Shown here: one piece after another, positions 61,159 through 64,000 of the stretch
Layout of the letters: every line of letters starts with the position of its first letter
Position numbering within the stretch: position 1 is the stretch's first letter
Assembly: GCA_011009095.1 (NCBI GenBank)
Contig: VTPC01008275.1
Coordinates: 97,599 to 161,598 of the forward strand
DNA length: 64,000 nucleotides
DNA from: Ignelater luminosus
Taxonomy: Eukaryota; Arthropoda; Insecta; Coleoptera; Elateridae
Reading direction: 5' to 3'
The notes under the pieces: model-generated
Told to the model about the DNA's origin: nothing
Seen by the model: the letters and a program-made list of their open reading frames with translations, nothing else
The model's database searches: none
Program-made: the position numbers and the translations under genes

Positions 61159-61785
61159 GTTTGATACAGCTACCTCTAGGATTAAACTTGGACAGAAGGA
61201 ATTTAACTTTACCAATACATGTACGTATATCTATTCAAATCAAATCAAAAGACACTTAGAAATTTGACAGTTCACTAGCGAAACGGCTGCCTTGACACTA
61301 TAATATAGCGGCTACGTTCCTGCTACTCGCCAACAGCGTACCAACCGACAGTACCACAACCTAATTTCTTTTTTTCTTTTAACTACTATTAACCTAAACA
61401 CACCCTTGCTTGAGGTGAAATTCATTAAGAAAATAAACGTTTAACTGCTTCTAACCTAACCACACCTTCTCTAGGCCCCCCGTAAGATTGGACCATTTTT
61501 CTAGTGAAAGAAGCTGTCCATAACATCCATACGCGGTTCATGTTGCAGCAGGGGATTAGTAGTGTGTGCAGCAGCTAAATTAGTTGCCAACTTCATTGTT
61601 TATAGTGTGCTATATAACCTAAGATGTGCTTAAAAGTCGTGTTTGTTTTTCGTCGGTTTCACCAAGATTGGAATAATTTTCTTTACCTTCGGCCACCTAA
61701 TTGTGTTTTGTAACTAATTCTCTACCTGCTGATACCAAACACTTGCTCTCAAAACGTCGTTTTCCTAGAGGTAGCTATATCGAAC
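61159..61785. repeat. Possible TIR-bounded element, 23-bp inverted ends, GC-richer interior
   Basis: gtttgatacagctacctctagga (61159-61181) pairs with tcctagaggtagctatatcgaac (61763-61785), 21 of 23 positions. The 580-bp interior is richer in G+C than its surroundings (gcggctacgttcctgctactcgcc, cctaggcccccc-like runs) and has no clear frame. It ends about 50 bp before the transposase relic at 61838, so it could be a MITE inserted there or an unrelated element. Confidence 0.55.
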
Positions 61786-61837
61786 AATTATCGAAAATAA
61801 AACTAATTTTTAATATTTGAAAATTTTTTTTATCTCG

Positions 61838-62560
61838 CAGAAACCAAAAATAGACCAGAAGACTAAATTGAACATTTTGCTGGAAGCTGAAGAAAATTAT
61901 CATGGTTCCACTAGACAATTAGCTTTGAATCATGATACCTATCATTCGATGGTAGTCAAATTATTTGAACAAGAGTAATGCCATCATTATAGGTGTACCT
62001 AATACAGAAATTAAATGAAGATGATTCAGAACGTCGGTTACATTTTTGTGAAGACTTAATGTTACTCTGCGATAGGGATCTTAACCTTTAAATAACATTG
62101 TCCTTTTCATCAAAGCCACTTTTTGCCTCAACATGACTGTTAATCGTCATAACTATAAGTATTGGGCACAAGAAAATCCTCATGGGACACAAGAGTCTTA
62201 CAGCTAGCATCAAGAAAAGGTAATTGTATGCGCCACAATAATAAGAGGTCGTCTTCTAGGACCTTATTTTTTTAATATATCTGTCAGATATTTGGATTTT
62301 CTAAGGTTTGAATTTGCTCCAGCTCTAACAGTTCTTCTCCCAAATAGTGAAGACCCCCATTTGTCTGGTTTCAACAAGATGGGTCATCTCCTCATCTCGG
62401 AGCAGAAGTGCGTCTGTTTCTGAATCTTACATGGCCTGGTAGATGAATAGGACGACGAGGACTGCGAGATCGCTGAAATCGCCTTTATAGACTTCTTTTT
62501 GTGATTGTAGCACCACTTAAAGTCAACAGTTTTTCATTAATAGACCTAACAATCTATGTT
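61838..62560 (+). pseudogene. Decayed IS630/Tc1-type DDE transposase (second family)
   Basis: Plus strand in order: LNILLEAEENYHGSTRQLAL (helix-turn-helix side); LIQKLNEDDSERRLHFCEDL; FIKATFCLNMTVNRHNYKYW with AQENPHGTQES; ATIIRGRLLGPYFFN; WFQQDGSSPHLGAEVRLFLN; WPGR, stop, IGRRGL; and near the end FIDFFL...HHLKSTVF. Insect relatives read SDEATF..NG.VNRHN.RYW, WFQQDGAPPH, GRWIGRRGP.EWP.RSPDL.PLDFFLWGHLK. The first catalytic Asp (SDEATF) is lost here (IKATF), the second is kept, and the third region is degraded. Several frameshifts and stops are present. It differs from the transposase at 51 kb in sequence and subfamily. Confidence 0.85.
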
Positions 62561-64000
62561 TGAAACATCAAATTTGAACGGAAATGTAAACATCGTCCGA
62601 CAAAAATTGTTGTATAAGGTACCAACAGTTTTTAACCATCATTCAAGCAGTGAAAAAATCTTATCAAATTCTGCAAAAAATGGGGTTGTAATTTTAAAAT
62701 AATGGCAATAACCTCATAGCTCAAGAACATGAACTGTCAAAAAAAATCTTTTTTTGCTCAAATGTGTCCTATTGTAATATAAAATTGACTTGTTCAAAGA
62801 TTTTTCAAAAAAGAAAAAACATAACCAAATTATGGATTTTATTTCAAACTTTATCACCACTTTGTACGTATAGGTAGTTTATAGTTTAGCGTTTCCAAGG
62901 TGAACGAATGTTTTTGAGTTCAAACCGATTAGTGTTTTTTATAAATTAAAAAAAGCAGAAATCGAACCTACTTTTGTAAGTACAATTCCATGAAAATTAC
63001 GGTTTAATCACAGTGATACAAATCAATCAATTTTTTTTCAGTCAGTGACATTTTAACAATATTTAGTCTCCTACCTGTTCCCTGGACTGAAGTTCTGGTT
63101 GCTACATTTCCCGTTGTGTTTTCACAATGTTCAGAAAAAAAGTTATTTTCAATCACAACTGTATACCCACACTATAAATGGAGTCTATTCTGATGTATAT
63201 CGTCTTATTTCTAATGAAATAATGAAAACTTCTTATACGTGAAACAGATGGCAATACACCACACAATTCTTTAAATTAATTTATTAACATTATACGTAAA
63301 GATTTTATTTAAAAATCGCAAGAGAAATTATTATGTTATTAAAGGTCCAAATAATAATTCAAATTTTTTCAATATCGCGTTGTTTCAAAAACACTTGCAC
63401 CTACTACAACCGTACTACACGAAATATACCTTTCAAAATACAAGAAAACCGCAGTTGTGGTTATTCGTACAATACTAAAATTTCAGTTTTAATTTTTAAA
63501 ATATACCCTCTGCTATGATACCTTTTTTCCCTTTTATTTTATTTACATATCAGTTTTACACCAATCAAATAACAAACCTCGATTAGTTTATCGAATTTTA
63601 CTTCCAACTGGTTTGTTTCGTTGGTTTGATTGTTTGTTTTGTTTGTTTTAAACACCTGTCAGATTCTTTATTTAAAGGCTTATCTTTAAACTAAATTCTT
63701 TTGAATTTAATATGGCTATCAAATACTTAACATACCACGGAAAGGCATTTGGATGGGCAGAGACGGCTTCGGGATTTAGTATGCTTTGAAACAATTTCAG
63801 ATTTTTGCGCTAAAATGTTTAATTCTATCCAACCTTACAAATAAGTAGGATGATTGATACTGAAGTTTGGAAAAATATATTTATCTGCTTATTCTGCAAA
63901 ATAATATAAATTTTCTAAAACTGTAATAATTTGTCCATTGCTGTTGCTCATTTTGGTATCATTAGACTTAAATTTTCTTTCACTCAAGTAAGCATTCTGA
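62561..64000. other. AT-rich stretch to the end of the window, nothing recognised
   Basis: Short frames only. A (gtttgttt)n-like simple run occurs near 63610-63650. Confidence 0.5.

Noticed and set aside
61163-62560. Inverted ends at 61159/61763 as the termini of the transposase relic at 61838
   Set aside because: The right-hand copy lies before the coding relic, so the pair does not enclose it.
1-64000. CRISPR arrays, bacterial operons, riboswitches or contamination
   Set aside because: No regularly spaced repeats with unique spacers and no bacterial-style gene packing; the content is typical insect nuclear DNA throughout.

Overview
This window is AT-rich eukaryotic nuclear DNA from an insect. 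The clearest evidence is a complete odorant receptor gene of the insect-only 7tm_6 family on the minus strand (coding exons between 15517 and 6640). Its sequence style, with a start reading LLEFNVKVLRFLNLWP and an end reading AYSYFTLLLKMK, suggests a beetle, but the order is an inference. Mariner, RTE-like LINE, BEL/Pao and IS630/Tc1-type relics and many short inverted-repeat elements fit an insect genome. One 400-base run of N (41254-41653) is an assembly gap. There are no bacterial operons and no CRISPR arrays.

Layout. 1-2850: a GC-elevated block, a fragment of a multicopy transposase-like gene, and two adjacent foldback repeats. 6.5-15.6 kb: the odorant receptor gene, with five exons whose phases fit exactly (390 aa), a TATA-like box just upstream of the ATG and an AATAAA after the stop. 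Its second intron is about 7 kb and holds a decayed transposase-like gene of the same family as the fragment at 1.4 kb, plus a 5'-truncated RTE-like LINE. 18.8 kb: a 30-bp tandem repeat. 19.7-20 kb: a LINE reverse transcriptase scrap. 23.9 kb: an inverted repeat. 27.0-28.8 kb: an old, heavily broken BEL/Pao pol relic. 30.9-31.4 kb: a CpG-bearing promoter-like stretch followed by a likely first coding exon (signal peptide, then a Cys/His-rich segment, then a GTAAGT donor). This is probably the start of a second host gene on the plus strand, whose remaining exons I could not find. 43.5 kb: a small MITE-like element. 45.0-46.3 kb: an almost intact DD34D mariner with TIRs and TA target duplication, broken once. 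50.1-50.8 kb: a decayed ~175-bp tandem repeat. 51.0-52.1 kb: a broken IS630/Tc1-type transposase. 52.9-53.2 kb: a TA-flanked MITE. 53.5-53.65 kb: another promoter-like CpG patch with a possible signal-peptide exon. 54.6-55.3 kb and 59.5-60.4 kb: large foldback elements. 61.8-62.6 kb: another decayed DDE transposase.

Apart from the odorant receptor, one likely first exon and one weak exon candidate, nearly everything recognisable is transposon-derived. The long stretches between are AT-rich with only chance reading frames. I did not find a convincing unknown multigene system. The most useful results are the full exon model of the receptor across a transposon-filled intron, the candidate secreted-protein exon, and a set of structured repeats that may be unnamed families.
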